64,000 nucleotides of DNA, taken from assembly GCF_903944925.1 (NCBI RefSeq), contig NZ_CAJATU010000086.1:53249-117248 (forward strand), in the 5' to 3' direction. Positions within the stretch are counted from its first letter, which is position 1. Every line of letters begins with the position of its first letter. A model generated the notes under the pieces. The model did no database searches and was not told the origin of the DNA. It saw only the letters and a program-made list of their open reading frames with translations. The DNA is from an uncultured Rhodopila sp. (GTDB lineage: Bacteria > Pseudomonadota > Alphaproteobacteria > Acetobacterales > Acetobacteraceae). Positions 46,759-54,432 of the stretch are shown here, in pieces. A program made the translations under genes and the position numbers.

Positions 46759-47621
46759 GGCGGTGCCTGGCGGTGATCGCTCTGTTTGCCGGATGCAGTT
46801 CGCCGCCGAAGGGTCCGCCGGACGACGCGGCGCTGAGCCGGCTCGGCCATGCCGGCACCATCGCTTTCAACCTGGAACAGCCGACGCAGGCGGTGGAGCA
46901 ATACCGCGCGGCCCTGGCGCGGGCGCACACCCGCGACGATGCCGGAGCGATTGCCGATGCCGGCTTCAACCTGGCGACCGCGCAATTGCGCGCCGGGCAG
47001 CCGCAGGCCGCGCTGGATACCGCGCGCCAAATCCAGGCAGAGCTGGCCCGGCGCGGCATTACAGATCCGGCATTCGATTTGATCGCTGCCACCGCGCTGT
47101 TCCGGCTGGACGATCTTGCGGCGTCCGACGCGACCGCCGCGCGCCTGGCCGCAAGCGGGGATCCCGCCATGGCCAACCCCGCCTGGTTCATGCGCGGCCT
47201 CATCGCCGACATTCATGCCGATCGGCCGGGGTTGGAAAGGGCGGCGGGGTCGCTGACAAAGACGGCGGATGCGGCGGACAGCGCGGAGCTGCAGGCCCGG
47301 CTGTCGCACGATCCATCGCCGGCGCTCCATGCGGCTGATCTGCGGCGGACGGCGCTGGATTACCGCGGCATGGCGCGATGCCTGGCGCTGGCGGCGCAAT
47401 ACACCCCGGACCCCGAGGCGGCCGCGGACCTGTACCTGCGCGCCGGCCGCAGCGCCGCGGCCCGGGGCGAGACGGCAGAGGCCCGCATCTGGCTGACCGC
47501 GGCGCGCGACCACGCGGCGGATGCCGGGCTGCGCCAGGACGCCGATGAGGGGCTGCAACACCTGGCGCATCCCTCCGGATTGGCGCGCAATGCCAATCCG
47601 GAGCCTGAATCCGGCCGGTAG
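46755..47621 (+). CDS. TPR-like lipoprotein, probable partner of the MCE protein
   Basis: A 288-residue lipoprotein. The signal MRRCLAVIALFAGC carries an unusually short lipobox-type end (FAGC). The mature part is helical and Ala-rich with tetratricopeptide-like pairs (LSRLGHAGTIAFNLEQPTQA, VEQYRAALARAHTRDDAGAI, LYLRAGRSAAARGETAEARI). It overlaps the MCE gene by four bases. I infer an outer-membrane or periplasmic subunit of a lipid transport system in the manner of MlaA or PqiC-type partners, but without recognisable homology to them. Confidence 0.72.
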   Translation: MRRCLAVIALFAGCSSPPKGPPDDAALSRLGHAGTIAFNLEQPTQAVEQYRAALARAHTRDDAGAIADAGFNLATAQLRAGQPQAALDTARQIQAELARRGITDPAFDLIAATALFRLDDLAASDATAARLAASGDPAMANPAWFMRGLIADIHADRPGLERAAGSLTKTADAADSAELQARLSHDPSPALHAADLRRTALDYRGMARCLALAAQYTPDPEAAADLYLRAGRSAAARGETAEARIWLTAARDHAADAGLRQDADEGLQHLAHPSGLARNANPEPESGR

Positions 47622-47636
47622 TGGAGGGATTGCCCG

Positions 47637-49037
47637 ATGCCAACCGATGCGTTGCAGACGCTCCTGGCGAGCGCCGCTATGCGGACCGCGTCCGGCGTCA
47701 ACTTCACGGGCGGTGCCGATCCGGTGCTGCCGACACCGTTTCGTATCGGCGAGGCGGGCGCGGCGGCCCTGGCCGCGACCGGGCTTTCTTCAGCGGAGCT
47801 TTGGCGTACCCGCACCGGCCGCCGGCAGCACATTTCGGTCGACCTGCGCCAGGCCGCCGCGTCGCTGCGCAGCGGGCATTACCTCAAGGTTGGCGACGAC
47901 GAAGTCCCGGCCTCGCGCAATGCGATCATGGGCGCCTATCCCGCCAGGGACGGACGTTGGAGCTATATCCATGCGAACTTTCCGAACCACCGCGCCGCCG
48001 CCCTGACTGTGCTCGGCGTGCCCGGTGACCGCGATTCCGTCGCCAGGGCGGTGGCACAATGGGACGCGGCCGAGCTGGAGGAAGCGATCATCGATGCCGG
48101 CGGCGCGGGCGGGATGGTCAGAACGGCATCGGAGTGGGCGGCGCATGAGCAAGCCGCTGCCGTCGCCGCCCTGCCGTTGCTGGAAATCCTGCGCATCGGC
48201 GAGAGCCCGCCGGAGAAACTGCCGCCGGGAAACCGTCCGCTCTCCGGCATCCGCGTGCTCGACCTGACCCGCGTGCTGGCCGGTCCCACCGGCGCACGCA
48301 CACTGGCCGAGCACGGCGCCGAAGTGCTGAAAATCACCGCGCCGCACCTGCCGAATCTCGGTTACCAGGAGTCCGACACCGGCCACGGCAAGTTGTCCGC
48401 ACATCTCGATCTGCGCGATGATGGCGATCTTGCGACGCTGCGCGGCCTGGTTCGTCAGGCCGACGTGTTTTCACAGGGCTACCGGCCGGGCACACTGGCC
48501 GCGCGCGGGCTGTCGCCGGAGGCGCTGGCGTCGACCCGCCCGGGGCTGGTCTATGTCTCGCTGTCGGCGTTCGGCCATACCGGGCCGTGGGCGTCGCGGC
48601 GCGGGTTCGACACCGTGGTGCAGTCCGTCAGCGGCATGACCATGCGGCAGGCTGAACTGGTCCCGGGCAAGACGCCGGGACCGCGATTCTACCCGGTCTC
48701 CGCGATCGACTACTGCACCGGCTACCTGATGGCGTTCGGAGCCATGGTGGCACTCAACCGCCGCGTCACCGAGGGAGGAAGCTGGCTGGTGCGTATCTCG
48801 CTGGCTCAGGTGGGCAAATGGATCGTCGATCTCGGCGAAGTCCCGGCGGCTGACCTGACGGGCGTGGCGGCGGAGTTCGCGCCTGACGAACTCGATCGCT
48901 GGTCGATGGTCAGCGAAACGCCCGCCGGGCGGCTCCGTCACTTGAAGCCAGTCGTGCAGATGTCGGAGACACCGCCGTTTTGGGCGCGTCCGTCGGTTCC
49001 ACTCGGCTTCCATCCACCCGTCTGGCCGGCGGCGTGA
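47637..49037 (+). CDS. CaiB/BaiF family CoA transferase
   Basis: A 466-residue type III CoA transferase. The core region LSGIRVLDLTRVLAGPTGAR, TLAEHGAEVLKI and LVYVSLSAFGHTGPWASRRG is clear. The N-terminal 190 residues look like a permuted or duplicated second half (RTGRRQHISVDLRQA), making the protein longer than the usual about 400. The acyl substrate is unknown. It starts 15 bases after the TPR lipoprotein, yet functionally it fits better with the dioxygenase and SDR that converge on it. Confidence 0.85.
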   Translation: MPTDALQTLLASAAMRTASGVNFTGGADPVLPTPFRIGEAGAAALAATGLSSAELWRTRTGRRQHISVDLRQAAASLRSGHYLKVGDDEVPASRNAIMGAYPARDGRWSYIHANFPNHRAAALTVLGVPGDRDSVARAVAQWDAAELEEAIIDAGGAGGMVRTASEWAAHEQAAAVAALPLLEILRIGESPPEKLPPGNRPLSGIRVLDLTRVLAGPTGARTLAEHGAEVLKITAPHLPNLGYQESDTGHGKLSAHLDLRDDGDLATLRGLVRQADVFSQGYRPGTLAARGLSPEALASTRPGLVYVSLSAFGHTGPWASRRGFDTVVQSVSGMTMRQAELVPGKTPGPRFYPVSAIDYCTGYLMAFGAMVALNRRVTEGGSWLVRISLAQVGKWIVDLGEVPAADLTGVAAEFAPDELDRWSMVSETPAGRLRHLKPVVQMSETPPFWARPSVPLGFHPPVWPAA

Positions 49038-49042
49038 CCGGT

Positions 49043-49912
49043 TCAGGCAGCCGGCGGCGCGGCGCCCTTGATCTGCGTCCGGTGCATGATCCGGCGGGCG
49101 GAGGCATCGAACGGATCGCGCCGGTGCATGGTGCAGCGGTTGTCCCACAGCACGAGGTCGCCGACCCGCCATCGATGCGTGAAACACAACGCTGGAGCGG
49201 TTGCATAGGCCCAGAGTTGGTCGAGGAAAGCCTCGGATTCCGGCAGGTCCATGCCCTCGATCCAGGCCATCCGCCGGCGTCCGAGATACAGCGTGCGCCG
49301 CCCGCTCTCCGGGTGGGTGCAGACCAGCGGATGCAGGGTGCCCGGCGCCTCACGCGGATCGTCCGACGGCGTCACGCCCTGACGAATATAGCCGCCGCTG
49401 TTGTAGGTCCCGTCATGCTTCACCCGCCGCCCGATCGCCCGGGCGCGCAGGCTGTCGGGCAGGCTGTCGAATGCGGCATACATATCGCAGAACGAGGTAT
49501 GGCCGCCGGATGGCGGGATTTCCAAAGCATAGAGCATGCTGGCCTTGGGCGGTTCGGCCAAGTACGACATGTCGCTGTGCCAGGCGGCTTCCCCGGCGCC
49601 GAGGCTGCCAATGGCGACACCGTCCTCGACCACATTGGAGACGATGTAGATTTCCGGCAGGCCGTGCACAAAACGCTGGCCGTTCTCCTGCACCGGCGCG
49701 TGGTCGAGCGCGCCGAACCGGCGGGAGAACGCGATCAGATCGTGGTCGCTGAGCGACTGGCCGCGAAACAGCAGGACTTGATGGGCGATCCACGCCTGCC
49801 GGATCGCCTCGAAGCCGGCGTCGTTGATGGCGCGCGGGTCGATGCCCGTGATCTCGGCGCCGAAGCCCGGGTTCGGTGACGCAGGACGTAGCGGCTTGAT
49901 GGTCTTGGACAA
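49043..49912 (-). CDS. TauD/TfdA-family Fe(II)/2-oxoglutarate dioxygenase
   Basis: A 289-residue alpha-ketoglutarate-dependent dioxygenase. The iron triad is His112 and Asp114 (WHSDMSY) with His263 (LWDNRCTMHRRDP), and the 2-oxoglutarate Arg lies in the SARRIMHRTQI region. The N-terminal part (GFGAEITGIDPRAINDAGFE) matches taurine/alkylsulfonate or 2,4-D-type oxygenases. No ATG begins this frame; TTG 49912 with GAAGGG upstream is the best start. The SDR gene lies 46 bases upstream on the same strand. Confidence 0.88.
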   Translation of the reverse strand: MSKTIKPLRPASPNPGFGAEITGIDPRAINDAGFEAIRQAWIAHQVLLFRGQSLSDHDLIAFSRRFGALDHAPVQENGQRFVHGLPEIYIVSNVVEDGVAIGSLGAGEAAWHSDMSYLAEPPKASMLYALEIPPSGGHTSFCDMYAAFDSLPDSLRARAIGRRVKHDGTYNSGGYIRQGVTPSDDPREAPGTLHPLVCTHPESGRRTLYLGRRRMAWIEGMDLPESEAFLDQLWAYATAPALCFTHRWRVGDLVLWDNRCTMHRRDPFDASARRIMHRTQIKGAAPPAA

Positions 49913-49958
49913 TGTGGAACCCTTCCCTTTACGCAGCCGCGGATAGCGCCGGCGACCG

Positions 49959-50729
49959 CTACAGCCGCCCGCCGTCCACCACCCATAACTGGCTGGTGCA
50001 CATGCGGCTGTCGTCCGAGGCGAGCCACAGCACCATCCTTGCCACATCCGCCGGCACCAGCTTTGTTTTCAGGCACTGGGCGCGCAGCAGGTTTTCCTCT
50101 GCCTCCGGCGTCAGCCACAGATCGATCTGCCGTTGGGTCATGATCCAGCCCGGAATGACGCAGTTGACGCGGATGCCGTGCGGCCCGAGGTCGCGCGCCA
50201 TGCCTTTCGTCAGCCCCTCCACCGCGGCTTTGGCGGTGGTGTAGGCGGGCATGCCGCCCTGGCTGGCGTGCCAGGAGATGGAGCCGAAGTTGATGATCGA
50301 GCCGCCGCCGGCCGCCTTCATCAACGGCGCCACCGCCTGGATGGCGAAGAACTGGTGCCGCAGATTGGTCGCCATGCGCTCGTCCCAGTATTCGACGGTG
50401 ACATCCTCGAAGGCGTGGCGCTGGTCGTTGGCGGCATTGTTGACCAGCACGGTGATCGCGCCGAGCCGCCGGTTGACCTCCGCGATGGCGGCTTGCAACG
50501 CGGGAATGTCCTTGAGGTCGCAGCGCAGGTACAGCGGTGGCGGCAGCCCTTCCTGCCGCAAGGTCTCGGTCAGCCGCCCGGCCGCGGCATCGTCCAGGTC
50601 GAGGAAGGCGACGCTGGCGCGTTGGCGGGCGAACTGGGTGACTTCCTCGGCGCCGATGCCGCTGGCGCCGCCGGTGACCAGGACGATGCGGCCGTGCAGC
50701 CCGGGGTAGCTGGCAAAGACCTGAGTCAT
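49959..50729 (-). CDS. Short-chain dehydrogenase/reductase
   Basis: A 256-residue classical SDR. The cofactor motif VTGGASGIGAE, the NNAAND segment, the catalytic Ser (NFGSISWHAS), Tyr and Lys (PAYTTAKAAVEG) and the C-terminal LWVVDGGRL are all present. Its substrate is unknown. Since it overlaps the gluconokinase gene by four bases, a sugar or sugar-acid substrate (a gluconate-5-dehydrogenase or aldose dehydrogenase type) is a reasonable inference. Confidence 0.9.
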   Translation of the reverse strand: MTQVFASYPGLHGRIVLVTGGASGIGAEEVTQFARQRASVAFLDLDDAAAGRLTETLRQEGLPPPLYLRCDLKDIPALQAAIAEVNRRLGAITVLVNNAANDQRHAFEDVTVEYWDERMATNLRHQFFAIQAVAPLMKAAGGGSIINFGSISWHASQGGMPAYTTAKAAVEGLTKGMARDLGPHGIRVNCVIPGWIMTQRQIDLWLTPEAEENLLRAQCLKTKLVPADVARMVLWLASDDSRMCTSQLWVVDGGRL

Positions 50730-51241
50730 GCGGAGGCTCCCTTTCGCGCCTTCAGTTGCCGGATGGCATCGGCAATCTCCGCCTCCGGCGTGCCGCCGAC
50801 ATCGACGATGATGGGGTTTTCGTCCGGGCCGGGTTCTTCCAGCGTGTCGAACTGGCTGTCGAGCAGGGCCGGTGGCATGAAATGGCCGCGGCGCGCCTTG
50901 ATGCGCCCGGCGATCAGGGATTTCGAGCCGCGCAGATAGACCAGCACGGTATCGGGGCGGTCTCCGATGACGACGTCGCGATAGGCGCGCCTCAGTGCGG
51001 AGCAGGCGACCGCGGCGGATTGCCCGGCCGCGCGCAGTTCATCGGCGCGCGCGGCGATGGCGCGCAGCCAGGGCCAGCGGTCCTCGTCTGTCAGCGGGAT
51101 GCCGGCGTGCATCTTGGCGACGTTGGCGGGGGGATGGAACGAGTCGCCTTCCAGCAGGATCCAGCCGTCTTGCCGGCCGAGGCCGGCGGCGACCGTGGTC
51201 TTGCCGCTGCCGGAGACGCCCATGACGATGGCGATGGTCAT
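50726..51241 (-). CDS. gntK: Gluconokinase
   Basis: A 171-residue P-loop kinase phosphorylating D-gluconate to 6-phosphogluconate. MGVSGSGKTTVAAGL is the Walker A motif. EGDSFHPPANVAKMHAGIPL and DEDRWPWL are specific to GntK-type enzymes, and ARRGHFMPPALLDSQFDTLE matches the family. The stop overlaps the SDR start, giving a two-gene gluconate module on the minus strand, with the TauD gene further downstream. Confidence 0.93.
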   Translation of the reverse strand: MTIAIVMGVSGSGKTTVAAGLGRQDGWILLEGDSFHPPANVAKMHAGIPLTDEDRWPWLRAIAARADELRAAGQSAAVACSALRRAYRDVVIGDRPDTVLVYLRGSKSLIAGRIKARRGHFMPPALLDSQFDTLEEPGPDENPIIVDVGGTPEAEIADAIRQLKARKGASA

Positions 51242-51811
51242 GTCGTCACCGGCTGCATATTGTCTGCAACGCCAGGGCGCATTGCCGCGTGATCGCGAGC
51301 TTCGACGGCGGCGGGCGGAGGGGGCCGGACCACGCTAGATCCGTCGGCGCTCATCAGGCTCCGTGCGAGGTTGAATGCCGGACGGCCCGGCATGTCCATG
51401 GCGATTGGCACCTTGACTCCCTCCGCGAACGCACCCCGGACCTGGCAACCGGGTGGTTCGCCATCAGCGTGCCAGATGGCCGCGATAAAGCAACCGCGCT
51501 TCTATGGCAGAGTTGCAGAGAGCCTAACGAGGCCGGGCTTGCCGCAGCCGCCCGCGGCGATCGCGGTAAGTCCGGGAGCGCCAATCCTCATGATTGGGTC
51601 AAAGCCCCGCGCGTTGCCGTGATTAGGCCCGAGAAGACAGATTCCATTGGCTTACAGTAAAAGGAGCGGAAATTGCGTTGTTGACGTGTCGTGGCCGGCA
51701 CCATGCCGGCCACGACACAGGAGAAATGAGGGCGCCTAAACCAAGACTAACCGTCACGTTTTTCGGTGCCGCTGACTTTAAATAAATTCATCTTTAGATG
51801 AACGCCAGGCT
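51242..51811. other. Intergenic region between gntK and the DUF6065-like gene
   Basis: About 570 bases. ORFs crossing it, such as a frame at 51289-51660, lack motifs and have shadow-like composition. The region ends with the palindrome at 51686-51718 and an AT-richer stretch next to the DUF6065-like stop. Confidence 0.4.
51686..51718. repeat. Perfect 15-base-pair palindrome (REP-like)
   Basis: GTGTCGTGGCCGGCA (51686-51700) and TGCCGGCCACGACAC (51704-51718) are perfect complements with a three-base loop. No adjacent T-run is seen on either strand. The core GTGGCCGGC relates it to the GTCATGGCCGG-type sequences at 5248 and 10508. It lies 94 bases beyond the end of the minus-strand DUF6065-like gene and may protect or terminate its transcript. 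Confidence 0.6.
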
Positions 51812-52597
51812 CTATTCCGCCGCTGCCACCTCCAACGCACGCTGACATTCATGCCGCCGCTTGCGCACCGCCGTCGCATACCCCCCGAACGGCCGGTTCG
51901 GCCGCAGGTTCGGCTCGACGATCGTGGCGTAATAGCCGTCCCAATCGTCGTCGCTCAGGCTCGAAAGCCCGGTCTCAACCGCGATCCGGTCGAGCGTCTC
52001 ATTACTATAGCACTCCCGCAGCACCGGCGAGACCTGCGCCAGCGGGTAGTCGTGCCGGATCTTCACCGGCGTGTGGCTGCGGGTAAACCGCAGGTTCACG
52101 AACAGCGGCCCGAACCAGCGATCCGTCTCGATGATCCCTTCGAAGATGCCGATCGCACCGGCGGGCGGCAGGTTCGGCATCGAGCGCACCAGCAGATGCC
52201 AATCCGGCGCCGTCTGTGCGATCAATCCCGTCCAGATCTGCAGGCAGCCCGGCTCCGGCAGCGCCGTCAGGAACGGCGGCGCGCAACCCTGCATCGCCTC
52301 CGGCGCCTCACGGTCGAACGCTTCGGCATAGTCGGGGAACTGCACGGAGGGCTGCAGCGGCACCCACTCCGGCACATCGGCGCAGCGCCAATAGATCTCG
52401 GCGCCGTCCCACAGGAACTCCTGGTCGACCGGACTGAACACCCACCAGCCGAACGCGGTCGCGCTGGTGACGGCCTCGCAATACCGCACCGCGCGCATCG
52501 GCAAGGTGCCCATGGCGGCGCGATCCGCCCGGATCGGCGTGCGGCCGACCGGGAGGAGTCGATGAAAGCGGACGATCGGCTCGGCTGGCAGGGTCAT
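51812..52597 (-). CDS. DUF6065-like protein of unknown function
   Basis: A 261-residue soluble protein. The segments AVTSATAFGWWVFSPVDQEF, GLIAQTAPDWHLLVRSMPNL and EGIIETDRWFGPLFVNLRFT suggest the DUF6065 family. I assign it from pattern memory, so it is tentative. No catalytic motif is evident. It follows a 64-residue small ORF by only six bases, and both are expressed from the strong promoter at 52979-53007. Its role may be tied to that small product. Confidence 0.6.
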   Translation of the reverse strand: MTLPAEPIVRFHRLLPVGRTPIRADRAAMGTLPMRAVRYCEAVTSATAFGWWVFSPVDQEFLWDGAEIYWRCADVPEWVPLQPSVQFPDYAEAFDREAPEAMQGCAPPFLTALPEPGCLQIWTGLIAQTAPDWHLLVRSMPNLPPAGAIGIFEGIIETDRWFGPLFVNLRFTRSHTPVKIRHDYPLAQVSPVLRECYSNETLDRIAVETGLSSLSDDDWDGYYATIVEPNLRPNRPFGGYATAVRKRRHECQRALEVAAAE

Positions 52598-52603
52598 GGC
52601 GGC

Positions 52604-52798
52604 TTACTCCGGCTTGGTGCGGCTAAGGCGGGGCAGGCGATCGCGCTCCATCGGGGCGCCCTGGAGCGGCAGGCGGCAGCCGCCACCCAGGATGATCTTG
52701 CCGGAGTGGGCGATGTTCGGACGTTTCACGGCATCCGCGGCGGGCGCTTCAGCCGCGGATGCGCCCGTTTTGGTCTTGGCCTTCTCGCAAAACAGCAT
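52604..52798 (-). CDS. 64-residue small protein, operon partner of the DUF6065-like gene
   Basis: The ATG at 52798 has AAGGA about eleven bases upstream. The peptide starts MLFCEKAKTKTGASAAEAPA, passes through an acidic/Ala linker, and has a distinct C-terminal block KIILGGGCRLPLQGAP with one Cys after three Gly. No membrane span or signal is visible. A frame open to 52900 exists but lacks a good start. The leader-like N-terminus and Gly-Gly-Gly-Cys block recall RiPP-type precursors, but no modifying enzyme is evident. Confidence 0.5.
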   Translation of the reverse strand: MLFCEKAKTKTGASAAEAPAADAVKRPNIAHSGKIILGGGCRLPLQGAPMERDRLPRLSRTKPE

Positions 52799-52978
52799 CT
52801 CGATTTCCTTATTTGCTGGCGCCGGCGCACGAAAAAGGGCAGCCGCCTGATTGGCGACTGCCCGGTCCGAACGCGGCATGGTGGTGAAGATCAGCCCCAT
52901 CCTGTCGATGGGGAAGTCCGCCGGGCTGTCGAGGGACCCGGCGTCTCGCAGGCATAGCTATCCCGTCGACAGGGCCAG

Positions 52979-53007
52979 ATGTATAAGGAATGTAAACCTA
53001 TGTCAAG
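52979..53007 (-). promoter_or_regulatory. Sigma-70-type promoter for the small ORF/DUF6065-like operon
   Basis: On the minus strand a perfect TTGACA (-35; 53002-53007 as TGTCAA) is followed after 17 bases by TACATC, or after 15 by TATACA. This lies in an AT-rich island unlike its surroundings. Transcription would run toward 52798 with an untranslated leader of about 170 bases containing a small hairpin at 52895-52913 (CCCCATC and GATGGGG). Confidence 0.65.
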
Positions 53008-53048
53008 CTACATTTTCCTAAAAATCTAAATTTATTGTCCTGAGTTGG

Positions 53049-54101
53049 TCACAGCGCCTGAGTCCAGGTCTGCACCAGAAGGCTGGAACCGGCCACCACG
53101 AACCAGGTCACCAAGCCGAGGACCAGCGGACGGCTGCCGGCGCCGACGAAGGCGCGCCAATGCCCCTGCAAGCCGACCGCCGCCAGCGCTACCACCATCA
53201 CCAGGCGTCCGGCCATCTGTACCTGCATGCCATGTGACCCGATCAGGCCGGCGGTGTTGGCCGCTGCCGCCAGGACGAACAGGATGATGAAAGCCGGCAC
53301 TGCGGTGTAGACCCGCTTCGCCAGCGACTGCGACGCGGAGGTTTCCTCCTTGACCAGAAATGGCACCGCCAGTCCGAACGCGAGCACCAGCGGGATGATC
53401 AGCGTGGTACGGGTCAGTTTGACGATCGTCGCGGTGGTGCCGGCCGCCTGGCTGAACGCAAACCCCGCTGCGACCACGGCCGATGTATCGTTCACCGCGG
53501 TACCCGCCCAGATGCCGAAGCCGTTATCGCTTAGCCCGAGCAGATGGCCGAGAGCGGGGAAAGTGAATACCGCGACCATATTAAAGAAGAACACGACGGT
53601 GACCGAGTAGGCGATGTCCTCCGCCTTGGCGCGGATCACCGGGGCCAAGGCTGCGATCGCAGAACCGCCGCAGATCGTCGTGCCGATGCCGATCAGGCAC
53701 CGCATCCGCCAATCGATCCCGAGCCATTGTCCGAGGCACAAGGCGCAGATCAATCCCGACGCCATGGTAAGTCCGAGCAACGGCAGGGACCCCAGGCCGG
53801 TATGGACGATCTGGCCGAGGTCGAGACTGCCGCCAAGCAGCACGATGCCGCCCTTCAGGCACAGCTTGCTGGTGTCCGAGATCCGCAGCGACTTCCGCCG
53901 CGCGATCGAGGGGAAGGCATTGGCGACCAGCACGCCGATGGCGATCGCGATCAGCGGGGCGCCGATGAGCGGCGCGTAGATCCCTGCGGCGACCGCCGCG
54001 GCGGCGATGCCGATGCACAGCAGCAGGCCAAGCCCGCGGCCGACGCCGGCCTGCGCGCGAAACCGCGTTTCGGCGGCCAAACTCAGACCTTGGACTGCCA
54101 T
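53049..54101 (-). CDS. YeiH-family putative sulfate exporter
   Basis: A 350-residue polytopic membrane protein with about ten helices. Family features are VLLGGSLDLGQI, the central GIGTTICGGSAIAALAPVIRAKAEDIAYSVT divided over two helices, and GTAVNDTSAVVAAGFAFS. These belong to the Cons_hypoth698/PSE family of putative sulfate exporters. ATG 54101 with GGAAGG upstream was chosen over 54152. It stands alone; no cysteine or taurine operon adjoins, although a TauD gene lies 3 kb away. Confidence 0.87.
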   Translation of the reverse strand: MAVQGLSLAAETRFRAQAGVGRGLGLLLCIGIAAAAVAAGIYAPLIGAPLIAIAIGVLVANAFPSIARRKSLRISDTSKLCLKGGIVLLGGSLDLGQIVHTGLGSLPLLGLTMASGLICALCLGQWLGIDWRMRCLIGIGTTICGGSAIAALAPVIRAKAEDIAYSVTVVFFFNMVAVFTFPALGHLLGLSDNGFGIWAGTAVNDTSAVVAAGFAFSQAAGTTATIVKLTRTTLIIPLVLAFGLAVPFLVKEETSASQSLAKRVYTAVPAFIILFVLAAAANTAGLIGSHGMQVQMAGRLVMVVALAAVGLQGHWRAFVGAGSRPLVLGLVTWFVVAGSSLLVQTWTQAL

Positions 54102-54432
54102 CTCGGTTCCTTCCGCACGGCGCGGATGATGATGGCGGAAAAAACGATTCATGTCACGAACACGGTCATTGAAAGAAATTTATCGCCCAAAAATGTTCCC
54201 AAGCAGAGGCTTTGACCTCTGCACCGGGTAGCCGTTGCCGTCGCCGAGGATCAAAACGATGTGACCGATCCAAATAGATGTCACTTTTCAGCGGAATAGA
54301 TACTAACTGGCAAAGGTCGCTGGCTGCGTGGCGGTGCTCGTGCAATCAGACTTCATTTGACAGGTTGGACACATTTTCAGGCAGCCCTCACCCTCCACCG
54401 AAACCGCGGCACCGCCCGAACGCCGGCAATCC
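54102..54432. other. Intergenic region before the BTAD regulator
   Basis: 331 bases with no convincing gene. It contains a perfect seven-base dyad, GCAGAGG (54203-54209) and CCTCTGC (54216-54222), with loop CTTTGA. It has an AT-richer part that may carry promoters for the divergent transporter and regulator genes. Confidence 0.4.

Noticed and set aside
51289..51660. 123-residue ORF in the gntK downstream gap
   Set aside because: No motif, weak start context, and composition like non-coding high-GC frames.
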